Shown here in pieces: positions 1 through 8,601 of a stretch of DNA of 21,650 bases. A program made the translations under genes and the position numbers. Numbering within the stretch: the first letter of the stretch is position 1; each line of letters opens with the position of its first letter. The notes beneath the pieces are model-generated. The model had not been told where the DNA came from and searched no databases. It was given only the letters and a program-made list of their open reading frames with translations. This DNA is from Perkinsus olseni (taxonomy: Eukaryota; Perkinsozoa; Perkinsida; Perkinsidae): positions 1 through 21,650 of the forward strand of contig JABANP010000700.1 in assembly GCA_013115135.1 (NCBI GenBank), written 5' to 3'.

Positions 1-360
1 CAGTGCCGTTGTATTCGGAAGGGCCCCAACCCCAGCCCATGTCTATAGATGCGGGGTGGTCAACTCGCCAGAGTGTGACTGTGGGGCGCCGGTGGGGAAC
101 ACGCGGCACTACCTCCTCTCCTGTCCGCTCCTGCAGCAGGCTAGGAATAGGGTCAAAGGTGGTGTCCCCTACCATTTACATAAACTAATTGTTGATTTGA
201 AGCGACGCAAGTCCTTCAATCACCTTTGTTCGGCCCTCATGCAGTATCTCGCTGCTCGCAGGGGCTTATTGTAGTGCCGGGCAGGCACAACTTTTGGTTT
301 TCCGCCTCTGATTTGTACGAGGCCCACCACTGAATATTTGCTGTCAAGAAAAGAAAAAAA
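1..360 (+). mobile_element. 3' end of a non-LTR (LINE-type) retrotransposon
   Basis: The left edge of the window contains the tail of a retrotransposon reading frame (2-274), a short untranslated stretch and an A-rich run at about 347-360. This order (ORF2 end, short 3' UTR, A-rich tail) is what non-LTR elements leave at their 3' end. The element continues to the left of the window, so its length, clade and integrity cannot be judged. The exact 3' boundary is inferred from the A-rich run; no target-site duplication can be checked without the 5' end. Confidence 0.6.
2..274 (+). CDS. C-terminal part of a LINE ORF2 protein (partial)
   Basis: The frame is open from base 2 to the TAG stop at 272-274 and gives about 90 residues. 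It contains a Cys-rich knuckle (C-x-C, then a His and a Cys-Pro further on: CDCG...RHYLLSCP) followed by a basic, Arg/Leu-rich tail. This C-x-CG...H-x3-CP arrangement is typical of the region after the reverse transcriptase and RNase H domains of many LINE-like elements. No RT catalytic motif lies inside the window, so only the tail is seen. No start codon should be assigned; the methionine at 56 is internal. Whether the full element is active cannot be said. Confidence 0.6.
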   Translation, partial: SAVVFGRAPTPAHVYRCGVVNSPECDCGAPVGNTRHYLLSCPLLQQARNRVKGGVPYHLHKLIVDLKRRKSFNHLCSALMQYLAARRGLL

Positions 361-1564
361 TAGCAGCAGCGGGAGCAAGCGTCGGAGGACTGGCGACTGG
401 GACGGTGACCGCGAGGATGGAGGAAGATGCAGAAGAAGTCGGTCGAAGCCTTAGAGCAGGAAAACGTGATGACTAATTAATGTATTGCTCGTTATTAAGA
501 AACGTTTCAATCGAGACCTCCGATTTTGCACGTGGGTATCCCGGCCAGGCCCTTACAGTGGAGGTCAACAACACGGATTGTGAAGGACGACAGTCGCGGA
601 TGTTTCGCCTATGTTACTGAGCATCTCAGCTCAGAGCTCATCATTGACATGTCCAAGCTGAATCATGCTCGAGCCGTGGCTCCCGGCCTATCCCACATAA
701 CAGTTTTTATCGGTTTTTGCGAACACTGAGAAACCTTTCGAGGCTGCCAAGAAGAGCGATGGAAGAGATGTCTTCTCTGCCGCAGGCATTATTTTGTTGG
801 CGGAGTGCGGCTGCCGAGAGGTTCTCGAACTACCACGATCACTTTCTAAAACCCGCTTTTGGGACCTCTGTTGAACAGAGTCTGTTGCACCTCAGCCAGA
901 CAGCCTCCACCCCGGCAATCTTGCTGGAGCATATAAAGTTATGGAGCCTTCGGTCACTCTGTTAGTAACAGGCTGTTATAAGAGGGACACCGTCCCCGAA
1001 TGATCGGCAGTATGGTTCACTTGGGGACGGCGACTTATTTACTAGTTGGTACTAATTCAACACCACAGTACTGCGGAGTAATATTTGAGTTTTGAAACCC
1101 TGATCCACTCGATTCCGCCGCATCGGTGTGCGCCAAAGCACTCATCCGGTTCAGGGCGGAGTCGAGTTTGCCCCGAGAATACTGAAGAGGCTCGCTCGGG
1201 TACGGTGCCCGTGGTACCATTCCGGGTTGAATGACGCGCAACTTTTGGGTAGAAAAGCATCCTCCGATAAGTGTGATCGATCAATGAACGGTAGTAAACA
1301 TTGAAAGCTGGGTCTACTGCACTCCATCGGAGGAGCTAGAATCCTCTGATCATCAGAGTCTGATGCCAGATTAATAACAGTCTAATAGTCTGTTCAATAC
1401 GACAGTGCCCGCGACCCCCGTCGCAGAAGTACTTCGCAGTCCATATACTCTGTAACGAAATTCTACTTGAAAAGAATAAAGCCATCGAGCAAGATTTGCC
1501 CGATAGGTTGTCTCTAGCAAAAGAGAATGAGCTGGAAGCCCAGAAAATAGGCCCAAGCCGCTGC
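361..1564. other. Gene-free stretch with two one-base-pivot palindromes and a hairpin
   Basis: No convincing coding region is seen on either strand; open frames here are short and of mixed composition. The stretch holds two perfect palindromes with a single central base, at 866-880 (arm CTCTGTT) and 1344-1358 (arm CTCTGAT), and a hairpin with 8-bp arms at 990-997 and 1023-1030. Confidence 0.5.
990..1030. repeat. Inverted repeat, 8-bp arms, 25-nt loop
   Basis: CCGTCCCC at 990-997 is the exact reverse complement of GGGGACGG at 1023-1030. It lies in gene-free DNA about 530 bases beyond the stop codon of the secreted-protein gene on the minus strand. No run of T follows, so a terminator role is not suggested. 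Confidence 0.4.
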
Positions 1565-2356
1565 TTAGACCTTAGTGAGGGCCAGGCGGCCTCCTTCGAA
1601 CTCCACGTAGATCGTCTTCTCAGTGGCGGCAACTACTCGTGAGAAGTCGTCGGGTCCTTGAGATTTCCACGGGCAGGCATACCTCACTTGGCCAAGAAAT
1701 TGTTTCAAAGTACCCCTCCCAACGGGCTCTGCAGCGTAGTGAAGGTATTGAAGACCACGATCGCGGCGAGAAAGCTTGTGGTGGAAGCGGGAAGTGCTAC
1801 GCCGTTTACACCCGACCATCAGACCAGCCGTTCCATCACGATATATTTTGTAGCTTATCCTCATGTGGGGGGACACTGGCTCCTTGTACACATATTCACC
1901 CGGCGACAAATCGCGTCCCACTCTAAAGAAGCGGACGGGCTCGCCGCGGAGATCGACAGAGAACGTATCACCGAATGTGTAGGTCAGAGTGGCCAGGTCA
2001 CCAGGGTAGAAGGGGTCTTGAGGGTCGAGTACTCCGTTGTTTTGAAGAAAAGTCTCGATGGACTGGTCCCAATCATGACTGGTTATCCTAGAATGCTCGA
2101 AGTCGATCGTGTAGGTGAAACCCTCTTCTTTGCGTAGGGGGTACGGCCCAAAGGCCTGATCAACACTCCGTGATATGTCGCCTCTAACATGTCGAGGTCT
2201 TGGCACTTCGACCGTCAACGTAACTTCTTTGTTCTCGTTCACATCGTAATACATATTGAAGAGGGACTCCTCGTAAGAAAACCTGCCAACATCTTGGGCC
2301 GTACTTATGACCAGAGCTTGAGCGAAAAGGAGCCAAGTCGGGACGGAGTTCATCAT
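1565..2356 (-). CDS. Secreted protein, lineage-specific, unknown function
   Basis: This is a single-exon frame of 263 residues starting with two adjacent methionines. Residues 1-20 form a signal peptide: a short polar start, a hydrophobic core (TWLLFAQALVIS) and a small-residue end (TAQ), with a likely cut near residue 20-22. The mature part is hydrophilic, has only two cysteines (in GCKR and YACPW) and no membrane segment, so it is predicted to be exported or delivered to the endomembrane system. The YDVNENKEVTL style of sequence resembles the large sets of single-exon secreted proteins known from Perkinsus, but I cannot name a family. No homology to the other secreted protein here (10830-11528) is visible. 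Confidence 0.7.
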   Translation of the reverse strand: MMNSVPTWLLFAQALVISTAQDVGRFSYEESLFNMYYDVNENKEVTLTVEVPRPRHVRGDISRSVDQAFGPYPLRKEEGFTYTIDFEHSRITSHDWDQSIETFLQNNGVLDPQDPFYPGDLATLTYTFGDTFSVDLRGEPVRFFRVGRDLSPGEYVYKEPVSPHMRISYKIYRDGTAGLMVGCKRRSTSRFHHKLSRRDRGLQYLHYAAEPVGRGTLKQFLGQVRYACPWKSQGPDDFSRVVAATEKTIYVEFEGGRLALTKV

Positions 2357-3323
2357 TGGGGTGGCGGGAGTGCTTTAGAGGGAACTGAAGTCGCTGAATT
2401 ATTCATCGAAGGGCCGAACCTTGGGGCGGTATCGAGATTTGCCGATGCAATGTCGGAGAGGAGCACACATCCCCAAGAGCGTGAACGTCGAACGTCGGAT
2501 CAGATCAGCAGGCAATGAATAAAGCTATAAGGTTGATGTCACGTCGCGACGCGGCCCGCTTGAGCTCGCAGCGGCGATGGCTGTAGCGACGGGTGATTGT
2601 CATAAAAGCTTGCACGACAACCCGTATAGAGGCGAGAAAAGGGGCTATCAAGTCTCAAATTCAATGACCGACTGCTAGGCCCTACGTGGTACAGGCAGAG
2701 CCTCCTAGGTCTCATCCGTTTGGTGTACGAACGCGAGGTGGCAATGGATCAACCCGAGCTAAGCACGCGTGGCAGCATATCGGGCGAGCGCAGTAACCGC
2801 TCAAGCTGTGGAAGCTAGGTGACGCCGCATGACAGGTGCACAATCCATGCCGCGCAGTCCGAGTACTGGGTCAGAACCAAGGGGCCTCTTGTATAGGTAT
2901 GATGCAGGTACAGGGCACCTCTAGGGCCACCCCAGTGGGGTGGGTGAAGGCTGGTGCAGTGCCCAGTGGTACAGCTTGTGCCGCTTGACAACCGGCGTTG
3001 GACTATAAACTCACACACACACCGCTTGACAATGTACGAGCAGTGTACAATACAGATGTGTCGTCATACAGCATCAATCTTGTACTCAACGCAATCCTAC
3101 AAACCGGTTCTGTCTTTGTAGTCGTATAGTTGCAAGTAATGCTGGTCTATTCTGTACAGTGAAGTTCCGTCTCGAGCCAATTCGAACAGCCTCATTCCGT
3201 AAAGTGCCATTCATCGCAGTTTCAAGGCGTTTAAGTTACAGTGTAACGGAGCTGTACTTTAGGGTATAGCTTCGTATAGGTGAGAAGCAGTGTAGTGAAC
3301 TCCCTCCCAAATGGGTACCGTAG
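2357..3323. other. Gene-free stretch
   Basis: No supported gene is seen. It contains a perfect palindrome with one central base at 2927-2943 (arm CCACCCCA) and a 6+1+6 one at 3234-3246. The part directly above 2356 would hold the promoter of the minus-strand secreted protein, but no TATA-like box stands out. Confidence 0.4.
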
Positions 3324-3616
3324 TCAGTGACGTTCTTGTGTAATTCTCTGAGCTGATTCGAGCATCAGATCAGCTGCAGTGTCCAGATCGATATCCGGGA
3401 TTGGCGGTCCCAAAGCCGGGGACCTACCTAGGAAACCTAATTTCGTCACTCCAACGAGGATGTTGATGACCCTACGCTTCAAGCTCGGAGGGTCTAGCTC
3501 GACCTTCTTATGGCTTGATAGGATTGAAACTTCAAGGCCGGGAAAGTTGTACTTATGTTATGCGAAAGACCTGCTTCCTCGAGGAACTCACGCGCAGCTC
3601 TCAGTTCCAGAGCCAT
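3324..3616 (-). CDS. Small gene or broken gene in two overlapping frames
   Basis: Two protein-like minus-strand frames overlap. Frame A starts with ATG at 3616 (MALELRAAREFLEEAG...) and stops at 3494 after 40 residues. Frame B is open from about 3557 to TGA at 3324-3326 and reads 77 residues with good composition (SLKRRVINILVGVTKLGFLG, then PIPDIDLDTAADLMLESAQR). Frame B is the -1 frame relative to A, and the heptamer T TTC CCG (3545-3539) lies in the overlap in the phase expected for a -1 slippery site. No intron of plausible length with matching phase joins the two. It may be a frameshifted pseudogene, a programmed frameshift, or a last exon whose partners I missed. Product not recognised. 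Confidence 0.35.
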
Positions 3617-3932
3617 GGGGAGACGTAAGGATATCGACAATTATCTCCACGCCGACTGAATAGGTGCTTCTCATGTATACACTGAGAACTGCAGTCCGAG
3701 TCCTCTGCGGCAGGATCCGCTGCTTGCCCCGAGTCGTTGTTCAACGATTAAAAGGGGGAAAGTCTCCCAAACGCAGCAACAACGTAAAAGAGGGCCTCTT
3801 TAAGAGACCCCTGGCGAAGCTAACCGAGCCTGATTGGTCTCAGCTCAACCGGTCCAGATGACTTTGCAGAGTAACTCAACATCATACTAATATGACACGC
3901 TGATCACCCATCCATGCTCCTCAGACAGACGA

Positions 3933-4763
3933 TCAAAAGCCTGGTTGGAAGATCTGCCTCTCAACCTGAAAATAAAACGTCAACATCTTAGTTCTTGACA
4001 TCGTTGCCTACCGCATGCTTAGTCTCGAGCTCCTGGCGTTGCTTTTCACCTTCTATCGCTCGGAGCTGCATCTCTTGCTCGTTTGCCTGTCACAGGTTCA
4101 CCACGTAAAAGTAGGCATGCCCAAAGGCATACCCTCCTCTTGAGCATCTCGATTTCTTTCGTATCCTCGGCAGCATGTCTAGACGTCTCCACCATCTCCA
4201 GATTCGTGATTTTATCCCGCAGGCTTTTCTCCATTCCAGCTATCTGTGAGCGTACCGAGCTGCGAAAGCTTGCCAACCTGAAAATGCAAAGGTGCCTGAA
4301 GGATTTTCTCTCACAAGGCCGCGCTACATCTCATAATCGACCTTTTGGCTGAGTAACATATCAGCACGTGACCTTATCTCCTCCCCCACAGTAGACGCCG
4401 ACCTCGTAAGCTGATCGAAGTTGTACTTGCTGGCGTCTTCTAGTGTAGCGAGCTCGTTGGTGATGCGAGTGGAGTCCACCTCTGAGAGCAACAGTCACTG
4501 CGTAACTCATGTACCGTGGGGTTGCAGGATTCCGAACAGGGACGGTCTTTACCCGCAGCATTCGACCGAAGACCACTGAAAGCTCGCCGGACTTCAGCCT
4601 GTTCTTTGCTGCTCTTGCGGAGCTCTTCCCCTAGTGATGAGGCTGCGTCTCTTAGACTACGAATCTCTTCGCCTAAGACCAAAAAAACCTCAACCGAACA
4701 AGCGGGAAGGACTGATCTGTCACTCAGGGATGCCGCGGCTTCTCTGAACTTTCCCACGGTCAT
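3933..4763 (-). CDS. Coiled-coil protein, six exons
   Basis: Hand-built model: exons 4763-4724, 4672-4577, 4481-4403, 4277-4133, 4086-4012 and 3965-3933; introns of 51, 95, 125, 46 and 46 nt. All introns are GT-AG and the joined frame is 468 nt (155 residues plus stop) with every phase matching. The product is almost entirely charged helix with heptad-like spacing (for example SLSEEIRSLRDAASSLGEEL and DKITNLEMVE), ending in a short non-helical tail (QIFQPGF). It has no signal peptide or membrane segment, so a cytoplasmic or nuclear scaffold role is likely. The start is the first ATG in the uppermost exon; that exon could extend to a splice acceptor at 4770, so upstream exons are possible. Family not recognised. 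Confidence 0.6.
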
Positions 4764-5273
4764 TGAGGCCTGAGAACCTCAAAGTACACCCTCTTGTCGC
4801 GAAGCGGCGGAGATTGACTACGCTGTGGATCCTCCCTGCTGTATGCCAGTGGGCCAGGCCCAACGTGCTGAAGCCAAGTGTGACGATTGCCAGGAAAGCT
4901 GGCTTAGCACGGAGCATGGAGGGGCTCCTAACCTGCCTACGTTGGAGAGTTGATACTCTAGTCATTGCTTTCAACGAAGTGGGCTTGACGGAAAGCGAAT
5001 CATGGCGCTGGCATCATACCAGTCGGCGGTTTGTAGAAACTACCAACTCCGTATCTGCTGGGGCCGCCGCTGGCCGGCAGCAGCTGCCGCACTCGCGGTA
5101 GTCAAACGCGGTAAAGAGGACTGAATTGAGCGGTATTGCTTCAAAAATTCTCCAATCGGTTCAGTAGTATTAAAAAGAGAAGATGAATGTAAGTTGCCGA
5201 ATTGAAGGGGCCCATGACTTAGCAAGTACATCATCAGTAATAGTTTGAAAACACGTAGTACTGACTACACCGA

Positions 5274-5546
5274 TCATGGCATAGAGGACGCAGATACGCG
5301 CAAACAGCGTAGCATCGGGGTCTTCAGGAGCAGAAGTGGCAGTATTATGGTACAATTTACGAAGGCAAGGACGTATTTCCAGTTCCTCAATGAGATCAGG
5401 GTAGCGTTGTACAGTACTGTGGCTTCGAGGGCCCACGTAATTCCGATGGCAGAGAGGAAAGTTATCGCGAGGGAACGAGCACCTAAGGCGAGCGACCAGC
5501 CTGCTAGTTGGACGGCAGACAGAACTTGAAGGTCACATGACCGAAT
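5274..5546 (-). CDS. Membrane transporter exon, possibly major facilitator type (partial)
   Basis: A minus-strand frame without a start codon is open for about 90 residues. It contains two hydrophobic segments split by a short basic loop: roughly LAITFLSAIGITWALEA, then SLRNWKYVLAFVNCTIILPL, ending LLLLKTPMLR. The R-x-W-[RK] loop followed by a hydrophobic helix and a basic end is reminiscent of the middle of SLC22-like major facilitator proteins; this is a weak resemblance. A GT donor follows the CGC at 5298. Neighbouring exons were not found with confidence, although a hydrophobic minus-strand stretch at about 5640-5770 could belong. It may equally be a gene remnant. Confidence 0.35.
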   Translation of the reverse strand: MRSCDLQVLSAVQLAGWSLALGARSLAITFLSAIGITWALEATVLYNATLISLRNWKYVLAFVNCTIILPLLLLKTPMLRCLRVSASSMP

Positions 5547-5593
5547 TTAGCACTGCCAGTGGTAAATTCGCTCATGCCAGTGCTGCACTGGCA
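5542..5593. repeat. Two adjacent one-base-pivot palindromes
   Basis: Bases 5542-5570 form a 29-nt palindrome with 14-nt arms around a single C (5556) and one mismatched pair (5550/5562). Bases 5575-5593 form a perfect palindrome with 9-bp arms (TGCCAGTGC) around T5584. Both share the core CACTG/CAGTG, so the pair looks like duplicated or alternating copies of one short unit. They sit directly at the upstream edge of the membrane-protein frame. Confidence 0.7.
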
Positions 5594-6852
5594 GAGGGAT
5601 GAAGTGTGAAACATTATCGAGAAGGATACTTGATCGTTGTCCGGCGATTATATGCGCCTGCTCTCTCATTAAAAGCCAGCTCGCGATCAGAGCCCATTCG
5701 GCAATGCCCTGGTGGCCGTGGCCGAGACCAGTACTGCTCAGGGTCATCAGGGCCAATGGTCCAGTTGGATGAAGGCAGCAAGACGTATCTGATCCCGGAT
5801 CAGTGATCCGTGATCGTTGGCGATAGCCCGGGCAGCTGTAAGCACTCACAAAAGCAGCAGGACGAGCGGGGAAGGGGATGGCTGTGGTCTAGCCCTGGAT
5901 GGAGAGAGGCGATCCAGCCAGAAGAGAACACAGGAGATAGCTGAGGAGGAAGAGGGACGTTCCTTGATTGGTAGCGATCCGCCGAGAGAAGGGCCAGCGG
6001 GAGTGAAATTCCGAAAGCTGATACTAGAAGTGTAATGTAACTGGCGGATGGACGCTCGACACAGCCCTCCGCTCCCTCAGGGAGCCTGCCTGGATGTGGA
6101 GGTAGGGTACCACAATTTGACTCGGTCCTAGTTGGACATGGAGTCCAGCCATTTATGTGCCATCCTACTGAATATAAACTGACAATTTCTCATCACCTGT
6201 TGAAGGTGAGAGACTATCAGATAGCGGTGTTACTACACCGACCCTGTCAGTCACTATCCACACTCCCAACCTCTGCATCATGGGAATTCCACACATGCCA
6301 GTACCGCTGACTGCCGCCAATGACACAATTCGATTCGGAGCTGCATGCCAGCTAAACAAGCCTCACTCATCTCACTTGATGAAGTGACAGCCAAGTGCCC
6401 CGCCAGAGCCTTCACATCATCACCCACGCTCGCTGGTACTCTCTCGACCACAAGATGCACAGTGGATGGCAACAGTTCGATGACGCAGAGGAGGTGACTT
6501 CGCCAATGCTGCCACTAACATGTCAAAGACACGAAGTTGGAGACGGACGATAAGCATGGACACTCTCGCAACGACGAACGACGAACGCACCCCACTTAGT
6601 GGGGCCCACCATGACCCAAATTGGGCTGCTCGGCCGCCATGACGCGTACTGAGTTGTTTTGACTCCTTCACTCGAGACCTTAGCCAGAGCCCCCTCGAGC
6701 TCGGAGTCATACGCTGTTGCTCACCAATGAGTGTCATCAATGCTAGTTCTAAGCCTGGCCATCCTAGTAGCTTCAGGCGTCATGCAATGATCTCTACTAA
6801 TTATTGTTTTCGGTTGTCGGGGTTGTCAGAAATCGAAGGTCCTCCATCTTAC
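5594..6852. other. Gene-poor stretch with several one-base-pivot palindromes
   Basis: No gene is supported, apart from the weak hydrophobic minus-strand frame mentioned for the transporter exon. It holds perfect single-centre palindromes at 5789-5803 (arm CTGATCC), 5796-5810 (arm CGGATCA, overlapping the first), 6071-6085 (arm GCTCCCT) and 6590-6604 (arm CCCCACT). Confidence 0.45.
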
Positions 6853-6988
6853 CGATCTTGATGACTCCGTGACAATGATCACCCAGGCCAGTGTGAGCAG
6901 AGAACTGTGGACGAGTGTAGTGATGAAAATGAAGGTATCCAGTAGCCAGAACGGTAGGCGTGCCACGAAGTTGCCCAGCAGACCGTAT
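6853..6988 (-). CDS. Membrane-protein exon (partial gene)
   Basis: A 136-nt minus-strand exon lies between an acceptor (TTGCAG ending at 6989) and a donor (GTAAG starting at 6852). In the only fully open hydrophobic frame it encodes 45 residues with a long transmembrane stretch: FVARLPFWLLDTFIFITTLV then LLTLAWVIIVT. A GTGAGG donor 51 nt above the acceptor would fit the small intron size class seen elsewhere here. The exon above that intron would read a basic segment starting just after a TAG at about 7083. No further exons were placed and the family is unknown. Confidence 0.35.
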
Positions 6989-7039
6989 CTGCAATTTGCC
7001 GTACTCGGCCGCTGGGCGATGGTGCGGCCGGGTCCTCAC

Positions 7040-8412
7040 CGAGTGGTGAAGCTCCGCTGCTTGCTTCTTCCTCCTCTTTTTCGCTACACTCCCACGAGCG
7101 ACCAGCGTCAGGAAAGACAAGGCTGATACTATCGACGACATTGATGAAGGGTTCAAGAAAAGATTCGCTGTCCTCATTTCCCACGGCGAGGGCCCTACGC
7201 GCATGCGCCACTTTCCCAAACGTTATCTTACGAACCTCTTGGTAGTGAGCTTCTCACTGTGAGAACTCATCATGGCAGTGCACCTCGATGCGTGAATCCC
7301 CTCGATCTCAGTTCTTGGCGATGTGATCGGCTGAATTCCGCGCTAGTGTGGCGAGTATGCACCACAGGAATCGCTATATTCCGCACCAGCTACCATCATT
7401 GCATTTTCTACCATTTCGAACCTGCAATCGGGTGGAAGAGTACACGTTCTAGTCAAGCACTTTTATACTATGCTTCAGAATCTGAAGCATAGTAAAGGAA
7501 GAAGTCTGAAGTTCATCTGAAGTTCAGATGACACTTCGGCTCTTAAGGCTGGCCCGCCAAAACGGCTCTCAACTTGAGAGGCTCAAGTTGGTCAGAACTC
7601 AAGGAGTAGTAGAAGAGGGCTTGAGAGTCTCAAGGTCTGTTCTACTGCTCCTCGAGTACAGTGGCTATAGTATACTTGTGTGCTTGTCCAGATGCTCTTG
7701 TGCTAGCGTCGTCGCGGCTAGCGTCGCCGGACGTCCCGCCAATTGTCTCCGTTACTGTCTCTCGGTGCTCTGTCCATGAATGTCTCTTCACTCACGGATC
7801 AGTCAAGTAAATGCTCTTTTGAGTGCCAAATGGCTCCGCGTTTTGTGCCCTGATCATCTATCACTGGCTCATGGGTTTGGTGGGCCCAGGATACGATCGA
7901 AAAGCCGCTCCATTGCTTGACATAGTGGCGCAAAGTTCATGCGTGCGACGTCATGCCTGCACTCCGGCGTTCGATCGTTGCATAGCGGACAGCAGGCCAA
8001 GCCAGGGAGGTTCTCGCCTTCTATTTGGTAGAGGCGTGTGCTCGAGTAACTCAGTAACCAGATAAATATTGGAGACGTGAATCTTTGTTACCATCAACAC
8101 TCTCATGGTACATCCGCTAAGCCTAGAGAAAGACAATATATGGTGGGACACGACAGAAAAGCTACAAGTAGAAACATAGCGAAAGGCAGTGTGTCTCACG
8201 CCGTTCCAAAAGGAACTCCCAATGCAGTAGAGTCTAATTGGGCACTGCTCATTCTCAGGAGCGCTCATTCTGGGTGCACTACCTCACGCGCGTGCTCCGA
8301 TCTCTATGTTGGGATCTCGACGAGGCTTGGGGGGGGGTAACCCGCGAGAACGTCGCTCGCAACATGAACGGAACTTCAGTATCACGTGGGTGCTATCTTT
8401 CCCCTCTCTTCC
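7040..8412. other. Gene-poor stretch dominated by palindromes
   Basis: No protein gene is supported here. A single-centre palindrome sits at 7251-7265 (arm TTCTCAC), and the 7466-7656 cluster is described separately. The rest shows no repeat or RNA gene that I can identify. Confidence 0.4.
7466..7656. repeat. Dense cluster of one-base-pivot palindromes
   Basis: In 190 bases there are four perfect palindromes with one central base: 7466-7494 (14-bp arms TACTATGCTTCAGA), 7513-7531 (9-bp arms TCATCTGAA), 7566-7580 (arm CTCTCAA) and 7620-7634 (arm CTTGAGA). The last is the core of an imperfect 59-nt palindrome (7598-7656) whose 29-nt arms match at 24 positions. A 9-bp inverted repeat with a 3-base centre (7570-7590) overlaps the third. 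Units alternate in orientation (TCTGAA-g-TTCA, TCTGAA-g-TTCAGA; CTCTCAA-c-TTGAGAG-g-CTCAA). No gene is seen around it. Confidence 0.8.
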
Positions 8413-8601
8413 ATGCGCCTCGCCGTCCCAGCGGTGTTCGCTGTGTCTTTCATGGCGGCTTTTGCCGTCAAAGACAATGCCTTGCTAGACGACCCTGGCC
8501 TGCCTCGCCGGCTCGACTTCTGCCTGGACTGCCCCTCTGATGCTTGTTATTGTGTTACCTGGTACTGCTTCTGTCACACAACCACCAAGAGCCCCGTTTA
8601 A
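8413..8601 (+). CDS. Small cysteine-rich secreted peptide, predicted
   Basis: This 62-residue frame starts at the first ATG (8413) and ends at TAA (8599-8601). Residues 1-18 look like a signal peptide (MRLAVPAVFAVSFMAAFA), leaving a mature peptide of about 44 residues. The mature part holds six cysteines in a regular pattern, C-x2-C-x4-C-x-C-x4-C-x-C, within FCLDC...CYC...CFC, followed by HTTTKSPV. Such a compact pattern after a signal peptide suggests an exported, disulphide-bonded peptide. No known family is recognised and the role is unknown. No introns are needed. The main doubt is that short frames can arise by chance. Confidence 0.45.
   Translation: MRLAVPAVFAVSFMAAFAVKDNALLDDPGLPRRLDFCLDCPSDACYCVTWYCFCHTTTKSPV

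Noticed and set aside
1639..2137. Plus-strand open frames of 95 and 159 residues
   Set aside because: They are shadows of the signal-peptide-bearing gene on the minus strand.
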